Positions 14,370-22,256 of a stretch of DNA of 33,641 bases are shown in pieces. Below the pieces are notes generated by a model that worked only from the letters and a program-made list of their open reading frames with translations, did no database searches and had not been told where the DNA came from. The translations under genes and the position numbers were made by a program. Positions within the stretch are counted from its first letter, which is position 1, and each line of letters starts with the position of its first letter. This DNA is from Dehalococcoidales bacterium (GTDB lineage: Bacteria > Chloroflexota > Dehalococcoidia > Dehalococcoidales > RBG-16-60-22). The stretch covers positions 1-33,641 of the forward strand of contig JAQTMM010000014.1 in NCBI GenBank assembly GCA_028714335.1, written 5' to 3'.

Positions 14370-16973
14370 ATGAAAGATGACGTCACCCCCATCCGCCGCC
14401 AGTACCTCCGCATCAAGAAGCAGTACCCCCACGCCATCGTCCTCTTTCGCCTCGGCGACTTCTATGAAACCTTCGACGAAGATGCCCGCATCACCTCGCG
14501 GGAACTTGAGATTGTCCTCACCTCGCGCGAGATGGGCAAAGGCAACAAGATTCCCCTCGCCGGCATCCCGTACCACGCTTTGGATGGCTACCTCGCCAGG
14601 CTCATCAACCGCGGCTACAAAGTCGCCATCTGCGAGCAATTAACCAAGCCCGGCGAGACTAAAGGGCTGGTGGAGCGGGATGTCGTCCGCCTGGTGACTC
14701 CCGGCACCATCGTTGAGCCTAACCTCCTCGATAGCAAGACCAACAACTACCTCGTCAGCCTGGCGGTGGGAGAAGGGGAGGTCGGCCTCGCCTATGTGGA
14801 CATCACCACCAGCGAGTTTGCTGTTACCCAGTTGCCTTTAGCCCGCGCCAAAACCGAGCTTCAGCGCCTCAACCCCTCCGAGGTCATTGCCTCGGAAAAC
14901 GCTGACCTTGACGCCTTGGAGATTGACGCCAATATCACCCGGCTGGATGGCTACCGCTTCGACCTTGAGGTTGCCCGTTTATCCCTCCTCGACCACTTTA
15001 GCGTGGCTACTTTAGAGGGCTATGGCTGCGCCAACCTGCCTTTAGCTATCCGCGCCGCTGGTGCTATCATCTACTACATCGGCGAGACGCAAAAGGCCGT
15101 CGGGGGGCAACTCACTCACTTAACCACTTACACCACCGATAACTACATGGCCCTTGACGAGCAGACCCAACGCAACCTGGAGATTTTCCACGGCGCGCGT
15201 TCCGGTTCGTTGGAGGGCTCTTTGCTCTCCGTCCTCGATGCCACTAAAACCCCTATGGGCGGGCGGCTCTTAAGAAAGTGGCTCGGCCAGCCCTTGCTGG
15301 ATATTGAGGAACTAAACAAGCGCCTTGATGCCATCGAATGGTTTACCAATCACGCCTTGGAGCGGCGGCAGATTATAGACATCCTCAAAAACGTCGCCGA
15401 CCTGGAACGCCTTATCAACCGCATCCGCAGTGAAATCGCCATCCCCCGCGAGCTGGTTACGCTCCGCCGCTCTTTAGAAGCGATACCTAAAATACGAGAA
15501 ATCTTGAGTTGTCATCCTGAGCGTAGCGAAGGATATCGTGATGGGGAGGCAGATACTGCCATTAATTGGGTGAAGGATGAGCTTAAGCCCCTCCAAACCC
15601 CCATCGACATAATCGTTCAAGCCATCGTTGACGAACCTTCCTCGTCTTTAGGTGAGGGTGGAGTTATCAGGCACGGCTTTTCCGAAGAGCTGGACAACCT
15701 CCGCGAAGTATCCGGCAACGCCAAGAAATACCTCGCCGGATTGGAGCTTAAGGAGCGCGAGCGCACCGGCATCAAGAACTTGAGGGTGGGCTTTAATAAC
15801 GTTTTCGGTTATTACATCGAGGTTTCCAATGCCAACCTCAACCAGGTGCCGGAGGACTATATCCGTAAGCAAACCCTCGTTAACGGCGAGCGTTTCTTCA
15901 CGCCGGAACTTAAAGAGTACGAGTCTATGATTCTCAACGCCCGTGACCGCATTGAGCAGATGGAGACGGATTTATACCGCCGTGTCTGCCGCCAAATAGC
16001 CGCGGAAAGCGATGGTATTTTAGCGCTGGGTAGCGCCCTGGCCCATCTGGACGCTTTCACCTCTTTAGCCGAGGTTGCTGTGCATAATAACTACATCCGC
16101 CCTTTGCTGGATGAAGGCAACATTATTGATATCAAACAGGGACGGCACCCCGTTGTTGAAAGAAGCCTGACGGACGGTTCATTTGTCCCCAATGATATTT
16201 ACCTGTCTAACGATGATGCCCAGCTTATCGTCCTTACCGGGCCTAACATGTCGGGCAAGTCCACCTACTTAAGGCAGGTAGCCTTAATCGTCCTGATGGC
16301 GCAAATCGGCAGCTTTGTCCCCGCCTCCTCCGCTCGCATCGGCATCGTTGACCGTATCTTTACGCGCATCGGCGCCCGTGACGACCTTGCCGCCGGACAA
16401 AGCACCTTCATGGTGGAGATGGTGGAAACCGCCAATATCTTGAATAATGCCACCTCCCGTTCCCTCCTCATCCTCGACGAAATAGGGCGGGGCACCAGCA
16501 CTTACGACGGGCTGTCTATCGCCCGCGCGGTGGCGGAGTACATTCACGACTATAAAGGGCTCGGCGCGCGGACAGTCTTTGCCACCCACTACCACGAGAT
16601 GGTCGCTTTAGCCGCCCACCTCCCCCGTGTTAAAAACTTCAACGTCGCCGTGATAGAAGAAGCGGGGCACGTTATCTTCCTGCATAAAATTGTGCCGGGC
16701 GGCGTTGATAAAAGCTATGGCATTCATGTGGCGCAACTGGCGGGATTGCCCAAAGCGGTACTCCACCGCGCCCGGGAAGTCCTGAACGAACTGGAGAGCG
16801 ACGGCAAGCAGCCCAAGCCCTCAAAATCCCCCAAAGAGCCAACTGCCCAGATACCTCTCTTCGGTGAAAAGTCGGAACTGGAAAAGGCTCTGGACGCGCT
16901 TGATGTCGATTCCCTTACCCCGCTGGAAGCTCTTAACAAACTCCACGAGTTGAAGAAAAAACTCGGAAAATGA
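14370..16973 (+). CDS. mutS: DNA mismatch repair ATPase MutS
   Basis: Recognises mispaired bases and starts mismatch repair. The 867 residues cover all MutS domains. The mismatch-reading Phe-Tyr-Glu is at 31-33, and the connector, core and clamp follow. The ATPase has Walker A GPNMSGKS (624-631) and Walker B DE (703-704) followed by GRGTSTYDG; the ATPase-domain His motif is in ATHYHE. The C-terminal tail after about 805 ends in a leucine- and lysine-rich helix, as in other MutS proteins. Residues 381-388 (CHPERSEG) are encoded by a family C repeat inserted in frame in the core domain, between predicted helices. No mutL is adjacent. The N-terminus contains the expected residues right after the ATG, supporting this start despite the lack of a Shine-Dalgarno site. 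Confidence 0.97.
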   Translation: MKDDVTPIRRQYLRIKKQYPHAIVLFRLGDFYETFDEDARITSRELEIVLTSREMGKGNKIPLAGIPYHALDGYLARLINRGYKVAICEQLTKPGETKGLVERDVVRLVTPGTIVEPNLLDSKTNNYLVSLAVGEGEVGLAYVDITTSEFAVTQLPLARAKTELQRLNPSEVIASENADLDALEIDANITRLDGYRFDLEVARLSLLDHFSVATLEGYGCANLPLAIRAAGAIIYYIGETQKAVGGQLTHLTTYTTDNYMALDEQTQRNLEIFHGARSGSLEGSLLSVLDATKTPMGGRLLRKWLGQPLLDIEELNKRLDAIEWFTNHALERRQIIDILKNVADLERLINRIRSEIAIPRELVTLRRSLEAIPKIREILSCHPERSEGYRDGEADTAINWVKDELKPLQTPIDIIVQAIVDEPSSSLGEGGVIRHGFSEELDNLREVSGNAKKYLAGLELKERERTGIKNLRVGFNNVFGYYIEVSNANLNQVPEDYIRKQTLVNGERFFTPELKEYESMILNARDRIEQMETDLYRRVCRQIAAESDGILALGSALAHLDAFTSLAEVAVHNNYIRPLLDEGNIIDIKQGRHPVVERSLTDGSFVPNDIYLSNDDAQLIVLTGPNMSGKSTYLRQVALIVLMAQIGSFVPASSARIGIVDRIFTRIGARDDLAAGQSTFMVEMVETANILNNATSRSLLILDEIGRGTSTYDGLSIARAVAEYIHDYKGLGARTVFATHYHEMVALAAHLPRVKNFNVAVIEEAGHVIFLHKIVPGGVDKSYGIHVAQLAGLPKAVLHRAREVLNELESDGKQPKPSKSPKEPTAQIPLFGEKSELEKALDALDVDSLTPLEALNKLHELKKKLGK
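15512..15538 (+). repeat. Family C repeat, copy 2, inside mutS
   Basis: TCATCCTGAGCGTAGCGAAG followed by GATATCG, nearly the same as 11018-11044. It keeps the reading frame and encodes CHPERSEG plus flanking residues. Confidence 0.8.
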
Positions 16974-17044
16974 TATAACAATAAAATAGTTGCAAAATGT
17001 TACTATTTATAATACTCTAGATAACGATATATCGGGAGGGAGTT

Positions 17045-18007
17045 ATGAAAGACTTTAAAGATAAGGTGGCATTTATTACCGGCGGTGCTTCCGGGGCAGG
17101 GTTGGGACAGGCTAAAGTATTTTCCGAGGCGGGCTGTAAAATCGTTATCGCCGATATCCGCCAGGACCATTTAGATGAAGCCAAAGCGTATTTTAAAGGC
17201 AAGAACGCGCGGGTTCATTTTATCAAGCTGGATATAACCGATAGAAAAGCCTACACCAAAGCCGCCGATGAGGTAGAAGAGGTGTTCGGTGGGCCGCCCC
17301 AGTTGTTGTTCAATACGGCGGGAGTGAACGCCTTCGGCCCGGCGGAAGCCTCTACGTTTGAAGATTATGACTTTGTGGTGGGGATTTGCCTGGGCGGAGT
17401 CATCAACGGCATGGTGACCTTTGTGCCGCGGATGATTAAGTCTGGCCGCCCCGGCCATATCGCCACCGTAGCCTCGATGGGCGGTTTGATGGGTGCTTCA
17501 AGGTGCGCGCCGTATTCCGCCGCCAAAGCCGGCGTTATCAACCTCATGGAGAGTTATTACACGGCGCTTAAGCCGTATAACATCGGGGTGTCCTGTTTGT
17601 GTCCGGCGGGCATTAAGACAAACATCGGCGAATCGTCATATATCCGCCCCAAGCATCTGGAGAATACCGGTTACAACACCAACGAAAAAACCGTCGCTTT
17701 CATGGCGCATCATTATTCCTTTGGCATTGATCCGGTGGAACTGGCGCAGATATTCAAGAAGGGGATAGAGAACGACGTCCTTTACGTTTTGCCTTTCCCC
17801 GAGCCGGATAACGTGATGAAGAGGCTTATTGGCCGGATGGTCAACTATACCACCCCCGAAGGTATGAAACGCCAGGCGGAGTTGGATAAACAGATGATGG
17901 AAGAAAGAAAAAATAATCCCAACCCGATGATGGAAGGCGCCGAGGAAGCCGGCTGGGGTATGGCTAAAGAGGGTTTAAACTGGGTTAAAGACGCTAGGAA
18001 CAAGTAA
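17045..18007 (+). CDS. Short-chain dehydrogenase/reductase (classical SDR)
   Basis: An NAD(P)-dependent alcohol or ketone oxidoreductase of 320 residues. The cofactor loop is TGGASGAGLG near residues 14-23. The acidic residue in VIADIRQ after the second strand suggests a preference for NAD. The NTAG stretch follows, then the Ser of ASMGG, and the catalytic pair is Tyr157/Lys161 in YSAAK. The C-terminal ~60 residues, rich in Met, Glu and Asn (KQMMEERKNNPNPMM), extend beyond a normal ~260-residue SDR and may carry a dimer or partner contact. The ribosome-binding site is GGGAGGGAG before the ATG, and a TATAAT box lies at 17008-17013. The UGSC-like selenoprotein gene begins 17 bases downstream, so the two very probably form an operon. 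Confidence 0.9.
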   Translation: MKDFKDKVAFITGGASGAGLGQAKVFSEAGCKIVIADIRQDHLDEAKAYFKGKNARVHFIKLDITDRKAYTKAADEVEEVFGGPPQLLFNTAGVNAFGPAEASTFEDYDFVVGICLGGVINGMVTFVPRMIKSGRPGHIATVASMGGLMGASRCAPYSAAKAGVINLMESYYTALKPYNIGVSCLCPAGIKTNIGESSYIRPKHLENTGYNTNEKTVAFMAHHYSFGIDPVELAQIFKKGIENDVLYVLPFPEPDNVMKRLIGRMVNYTTPEGMKRQAELDKQMMEERKNNPNPMMEGAEEAGWGMAKEGLNWVKDARNK

Positions 18008-18024
18008 CTTTTTGGAGGCATACC

Positions 18025-19857
18025 ATGACAATCCAACTGCTGGATAATGTAATAAGCCCGCTAGTGGGCGTACAGATAATGACCGGCGGGCCGCCGCCTT
18101 TTATGGGCGCGAATCCGTCGGCAACGGGCAAGCGCCCGAAGGGTCAAGGTGGGCCGCCCCCAATGGCGCCGCCTCCCCCGATTCCTGACACCTTTGCCAA
18201 ACGGCTGGATACGCTGGAAAACAAGACCGTTTATCTGGTGGATACCGGTTTTGGCGGTAGTTACCAGTTCATGGTGCAGCTCCAGAAATGGTTTAAAGAA
18301 AATATGCCCTCCGTCACCACCATCCGCAAACGTAAGCCGGGCAATGTCTTTATGGACGACAACGACGAACTCTGGGAAGAAGTTAAGGAAAAGGGGAACG
18401 CTGTTGTCCTTGGGGTGGCGGGTTGACCGGGCTGTGTCGGCGGCGTTGCCGCTGGTAGCCGAAAACTGGAAGGGAAGTACGGAATCCCGGTTGCTCCGGT
18501 TTCTACGTATCAATTCAAAAGCGTGGCTGATGACAACCTTAAAGCCACCAATCAAACCATACCGTTTATTTACACGCCGCACCCGGTCATTGGGATGTCG
18601 CCGGAAGCGCTGGATAGATACATTGTCGGCAGTGACCCGGATACCCGCAAACCCATTATCGAAGAGATAATTGATGTGCTAACCAAGCCGGTTAAGGCAA
18701 CCAAAGCTACGGCAGCACCGCAGGCAATAAAACCTATTGCCATTGACAGGTTCTTGAAGGCGGATACTGAAGAAAAACTTCAGCAGCTGTTTTACGACAA
18801 GGGTTGGACGGACGGGCTGCCTATAATCCTCCCCACCGAGGAAAGAGTCAAGAAAATGCTCGCTGGGACGTGCGCGGCGCCGGACGATATCGCTGCCGAG
18901 TCGTTTAAGTTTGATACTCGGGAGATGGTCAAATACACCGTCGAGAACATAGCGGTGATTGCCGTAATGGCCGGGGCAAAACCGGAATACTTCCCGGTGA
19001 TTCTGGCCATCGCCTCGTCAAGGCAGTCATCGTTGATGCCGTCCACCACCCCGTTTGAAGCGATGCTTCTAGTCAATGGGCCTATCGCTAAAGAAATCGG
19101 GATGAACAGCGGCATCGGGGCTTTCAGCGCGGTGAACCAGGCGAACTCGGTGCTGGGCAGGGCGTGGACGCTCATGAGCATTGCGCACGGCTTTGCCATC
19201 CCCCGCCAGACGCTCTGGAGCTCGCAGGGGAACAACCATACGTATAATAACATGTGCTGCGCGGAGAATGAGGAGCGGAGCGTTTGGGAACCGTTCCACG
19301 TAACCAAGGGCTTCCGGGCGGAGGAGAGCGTTATCAGCATCTTTAGAGGGTGGACGTATGTGAACAGCACCGGCGGGGCGTCCCACCGGTCTTTAACGGA
19401 AGAACTGAATATCGAGCTTTCCGTCATGCCGCCGCTGAATTCATCGGCGACGATTATCATGGACCCGATGGTCGCCAGGGAGCTTAAAGAAGACCAAGGA
19501 TTCAAGACGAAGCTGGATTTTTGCAAGCACCTATCCGAGAACATCAAGATGAAGAACGGGCAGTTCTGGAAGACCGACTACATAGACATGCTGGTGGCGT
19601 CGGAGGCGTATAAAGGCGTGGAGCCTTATGCCTCGTGGAAAAAGCTGCCCGACGACGCTTTAATCGCGCCCTATCACAAGCCGGAGAACATCAACATCAT
19701 TGTGGTAGGCGGCGAGACCAGCCCGCTTTGGAAGGCGTCCGACTTCGGGTATTCCGGGAGTTTCCCGGTGGATAAGTGGCGGGCGGCTCCGGCAGCGGTG
19801 GAATGCAAGGACGGTGAATGCGGATTGCCGGACGCTCCGGGCCAGTACGACGACTAG
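18025..19857 (+). CDS. UGSC-family-like selenoprotein, UGA at 18424-18426 read as selenocysteine
   Basis: The frame from the ATG at 18025 runs for 610 residues with a single interruption, a TGA at codon 134, and continues open in the same frame to 19857. Around it the product reads VVLGVAG-U-PGCVGG, giving a redox Sec-Pro-Gly-Cys motif (134-137). The flanking pattern (LENKTVYLVDTG before; KYGIPVAPVSTYQF after) resembles the N-terminal domain of UGSC (seleno)proteins known from marine metagenomes, where the motif is UGSC. Residues 15-55 are Gly/Pro-rich. Residues ~250-610 form a second domain with a long conserved-looking core (MAGAKPEYFPVILAIASS). A clear ribosome-binding site (TTGGAGG) precedes 18025. 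None precedes the GTG at 18523, where a separate downstream gene would have to begin. The enzymatic role is unknown; a redox function is inferred. A nonsense mutation is the alternative. Confidence 0.8.
18424..18460 (+). promoter_or_regulatory. UGA codon and SECIS-like hairpin
   Basis: After the UGA (18424-18426), CGGCGGC (18438-18444) pairs with GCCGCTG (18448-18454) through seven pairs, one of them G-U, with loop GTT starting 19 bases past the UGA. GGCT (18430-18433) and AGCC (18457-18460) extend the stem below an internal loop. Position and size fit bacterial SelB-binding elements, which sit just downstream of the UGA inside the coding region. Confidence 0.6.
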
Positions 19858-19869
19858 ATAATCACAATA

Positions 19870-19890
19870 CCTCCCCCTTGACGGGAGAGG
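19870..19890 (+). repeat. Family A repeat, copy 4
   Basis: CCTCCCCC-N5-GGGAGAGG between the selenoprotein stop and the flavoprotein start. The degenerate tail GTATTAGTAATGAGGAAC supplies GAGG, the likely ribosome-binding site of the next gene. Confidence 0.65.
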
Positions 19891-19914
19891 GTATTAGTAA
19901 TGAGGAACATTGCC

Positions 19915-20523
19915 ATGAAAATACTGGGTATATCTTTTAGTCCGAGGAAGAATGGGAACACTGTGGCGATGCTTAAGTTAGCATTGGGCGCGGCGGCAAA
20001 GGCGGGGGCGGAGGTCGAGCTTTACAGCGTGGCGGGCAAGCGCCTTGAGCCGTGCCGCGGGTGCTGGTCTTGCCGGGAAACCGGTAAATGCGTCATCACG
20101 GACGACGCCGTACCGGAACTATTGGAGAAGATGTGCGCCGCCGACGGCATTATCTTTGGCACGCCGATATATTTTTGGGGCATGACGGCGCAGGCTAAGG
20201 CGGTTATCGACCGCACGATATCTTTAAATAAACCACCCCACACCCTGAACAACAAGGTCTGCGGCGCGGTGGCGTCCTGCGGGTCTTTAGGGATGGTGGA
20301 CGCGCTTAAGGACTTGAGTTATTACATGGTACAGCGGCGGATGCTGCCCGCCAACCAGGTCAGCGCCTACCTGATGGAGCCAACCGACTTGAAGAAGATG
20401 CCCAAGTGCCGTGAGGCTTTAAGGCTGCTGGGACAGCAGATGGCCGCGCTGGTAAAGATGAAGTTCAAGTACCCGGATAAGTTCTATAAAGGTCCCGGGT
20501 CTTTTGGAACGCACACCAAATAA
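19915..20523 (+). CDS. Iron-sulfur flavoprotein (Isf / NADPH-dependent FMN reductase family)
   Basis: An electron-transfer flavoprotein of 202 residues with a flavodoxin-like fold. The FMN phosphate loop is SFSPRKNGNT (8-17). The compact cysteine motif CX2CX2CX5C (Cys47, 50, 53, 59 in EPCRGCWSCRETGKC) is the [4Fe-4S] signature of Isf proteins from anaerobes. GTPIYFWGMTAQAKAVIDR is the usual FMN and dimer-contact segment. Isf-type proteins take electrons from ferredoxin and pass them to acceptors, often for oxidative-stress defence or reductive metabolism. The ATG at 19915 is preferred over that at 19900 because GAGG lies nine bases upstream and the protein then begins at the family's conserved MKILGISFSP. 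It lies 57 bases after the selenoprotein gene and could provide its electrons. Confidence 0.9.
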   Translation: MKILGISFSPRKNGNTVAMLKLALGAAAKAGAEVELYSVAGKRLEPCRGCWSCRETGKCVITDDAVPELLEKMCAADGIIFGTPIYFWGMTAQAKAVIDRTISLNKPPHTLNNKVCGAVASCGSLGMVDALKDLSYYMVQRRMLPANQVSAYLMEPTDLKKMPKCREALRLLGQQMAALVKMKFKYPDKFYKGPGSFGTHTK

Positions 20524-20647
20524 AGTTAAAGACAAATCTCCTTTAATCCTCCTTTTACAAAGTGGGAGACTGGATACCGAATCACGCCGGTATGGTTTGG
20601 TGAATTCCCTTTGCGTTTTCTACTTACTAAATATACGTAAAATACTA

Positions 20648-20676
20648 TTGCTGTTTGATGCGGTCTAGGCTACACT
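20648..20676 (+). promoter_or_regulatory. Promoter of the flavodoxin gene
   Basis: TTGCTG (20648-20653), 17-nt spacer, TACACT (20671-20676). About 24 nt of leader containing GGGAGG precede the ATG at 20707. Confidence 0.45.
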
Positions 20677-20706
20677 TTAGAGAAAGAAGAGCGGGAGGTG
20701 CGCAAA

Positions 20707-21198
20707 ATGAATACGCTGGTTATTTACGACTCACTCTACGGCAACACGGAAAAAGTCGCCAATGCAATGGCGGAGGCGCTGGGTAAGGAAGCTAAAGCGG
20801 TCAAGGTGGGGCAGGTTAAAGCCGGCGGTCTCAAGGACTACGCCTACGTACTCATAGGGTCGCCGACGCAGGGCGGGCGGCCGACCAAAGCCATGCAGTC
20901 CTTCCTGGCGGGCCTGACCGAAGACGATGTACTCGGCAAGCGCTTCGCCGCTTTTGATACGCGCGCCCAGGCATTTATCGTCAAGCTCTTCGGCTGGGCG
21001 GCTCCCAAGATTGAAAAAGCGTTAAAGAGCAAGCGCGCCAACTGCACAGCACAGCCGCAGGGATTCTTCGTGGAAGGCACCAAGGGGCCTTTGGCGGAGG
21101 GCGAACTGAAACGGGCGGGGACGTGGGCTAAAGCGATTATCGCGGGCCTGCCGACCAACTTAATGCCCGGCGAGTTCAACGTCAAGACGAAAGAATAA
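20707..21198 (+). CDS. Flavodoxin-like protein
   Basis: A small FMN electron carrier of 163 residues. It begins MNTLVIYDSLYGNTEKVA, matching the flavodoxin phosphate-binding signature. The isoalloxazine-contact loop is GSPTQGGRPTKAMQSFL, and a second loop lies in FDTRAQ. The ATG at 20707 follows GGGAGG by eight bases; the in-frame GTG at 20698 would overlap that site. An intergenic stretch of 183 bases and a probable promoter separate it from the Isf gene, so it is at least partly independent. It may serve the redox enzymes on either side as a carrier. Proteins of this size also act as quinone reductases or domains of A-type flavoproteins, but no such extra domain is present. Confidence 0.88.
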   Translation: MNTLVIYDSLYGNTEKVANAMAEALGKEAKAVKVGQVKAGGLKDYAYVLIGSPTQGGRPTKAMQSFLAGLTEDDVLGKRFAAFDTRAQAFIVKLFGWAAPKIEKALKSKRANCTAQPQGFFVEGTKGPLAEGELKRAGTWAKAIIAGLPTNLMPGEFNVKTKE

Positions 21199-21266
21199 AC
21201 CGATTCTTGACTTGATTGACTGCGTTACATTATCCTTTAGTCAATATCGATTAAAGGAGGCCTCCC

Positions 21267-21923
21267 ATGGCAGTTAAAAATCCCAAAGGCTGGTATGATA
21301 TCACCGTTCCCTTAAAGCAGGGGATAATTTACTTTCCCACCGACCCCTTCCCGCCCAAAATCTACCGCTACCACGACCGCGAGTTGGGCGCCAAAGTGAC
21401 GATGTCTGTCATAGATATGATATCGCACACGGGCACGCACATAGACTCGCCGCTGCACTTCATTCCCGGCGGCAGCACCATCAGCGATATGCCGCTCGAC
21501 ATTACCATCGGGCCGGCGCGGGTCATAGAAATCAAAGACAAAGAAAGCATCAAAGCCAAAGAGCTAAAACAGCACAACATCAAAAAGGGCGAGCGGGTGC
21601 TTTTTAAGACGCGCAATTCACCAAAGGGTTACGAAGGCGAAAAGTTCGATGAGGACTACTGCTATTTGGACGATGACGCCGCGGACTACCTGGCGAAGGT
21701 GGGGGTAAAACTGGTGGGGATTGACTTTATCACTATCGGGACGATAAAGCGCCCGGAAAACATCAACCACACCCACACGGTGCTGCTGGGGGCGGGGATT
21801 TACGTGCTGGAGGACTGCGCGTTGGACAAAGTGCCGCCGGGCGAATACGAGCTGCTTTGTCTGCCGCTGCTTATGTACAAAGGCGACGCGGGGCCCTGCC
21901 GGGCGATATTAAAACCGCTTTAA
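21267..21923 (+). CDS. Cyclase family protein (kynurenine formamidase-like metal hydrolase)
   Basis: A metal-dependent hydrolase of 218 residues in the cyclase/kynurenine formamidase superfamily. The metal signature HTGTHIDSPLHF (H-x-G-T-H-x-D-x-P-x-H-F) is complete, and NHTHTVLLGAGIYVLED near the C-terminus matches the second active-site strand. Family members open or close lactam and amide rings or hydrolyse formyl groups; the substrate here is unknown. The ATG at 21267 follows AAAGGAGG. That ribosome-binding site is half of a perfect GGAGGCCTCC palindrome (21256-21265), which could partly mask it in the mRNA. A TTGACT box at 21207 may be part of a promoter. Its place next to dehydrogenase and flavoprotein genes suggests a catabolic role. 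Confidence 0.85.
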   Translation: MAVKNPKGWYDITVPLKQGIIYFPTDPFPPKIYRYHDRELGAKVTMSVIDMISHTGTHIDSPLHFIPGGSTISDMPLDITIGPARVIEIKDKESIKAKELKQHNIKKGERVLFKTRNSPKGYEGEKFDEDYCYLDDDAADYLAKVGVKLVGIDFITIGTIKRPENINHTHTVLLGAGIYVLEDCALDKVPPGEYELLCLPLLMYKGDAGPCRAILKPL

Positions 21924-21983
21924 TATTAATATATTTTTTATATGAATGTGACTTTGTTAACATGAATTTAACATTCGTGTGAC

Positions 21984-22146
21984 TACAATATATCTATAAG
22001 GAGGTGCCGCAAAGTACGGGTTTATCCTCTGGAAAGCGCCGGACGGAAATATTGCACCCGCATGATTTGGGCTAAAACAAGAAAACAAGCGAATAGCGGT
22101 AACAAAAGCTATCCTGCGGCGTTATATATAGCAAGGATAGTTTTTT
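21984..22146 (+). ncRNA. Structured leader RNA with intrinsic terminator, unknown class
   Basis: A TACAAT box (21984-21989) is followed by about 150 bases of G+C-rich, hairpin-prone sequence. GGTGC (22003-22007) can pair with GCACC further on, enclosing GCCGCAAAGTACGGG and GCGCCGGACGG. The tail is a terminator: CTATCCTGC (22109-22117) with GC-A-AGGATAG (22131-22140) and TTTTTT (22141-22146). TAGC (22094-22097) can pair with GCTA (22108-22111), which would compete with the terminator. This is riboswitch-like architecture. The CGCAAAG-ACGGGT stretch recalls part of the GEMM (cyclic-di-GMP-I) core, but the required 5' half is missing, so I do not assign a class. The 21924-22256 gap otherwise holds only repeats and no convincing gene. 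Confidence 0.45.
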
Positions 22147-22183
22147 GTGAGGATTTTGTGAGAATTCTAAACAGTTTTGTGAG
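22143..22183 (+). promoter_or_regulatory. Three phased TTTTGTGAG direct repeats
   Basis: Identical nonamers begin at 22143, 22154 and 22175, spaced 11 and 21 bases, which is one and two helical turns. Spacing of this kind is typical of tandem sites for OmpR/PhoB-family response regulators. They lie 74-114 bases before the alpha/beta hydrolase start. Confidence 0.4.
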
Positions 22184-22256
22184 ATGAGCGTAAAGTGACT
22201 CTTTTAAAATTGTTTACAGTAGAAACAGATTAGCAGTTTGGCAGAATGGGTGCGAT

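Noticed and set aside
18523-19857. A separate 444-residue gene starting at GTG 18523
   Set aside because: It is in the same frame as the 18025 gene, has no ribosome-binding site, and the 96 bases between the TGA and this GTG are open and encode family-like sequence, so a read-through selenoprotein is the better reading.
22000-22070. GEMM (cyclic-di-GMP-I) riboswitch
   Set aside because: CGCAAAG and ACGGGT look similar, but the required 5' GGCAAAC half and the first hairpin are missing, so the class was not assigned.
22061-22186. Short frame beginning ATG at 22061 inside the structured leader
   Set aside because: There is no ribosome-binding site, it spans the terminator, and its product is not protein-like.
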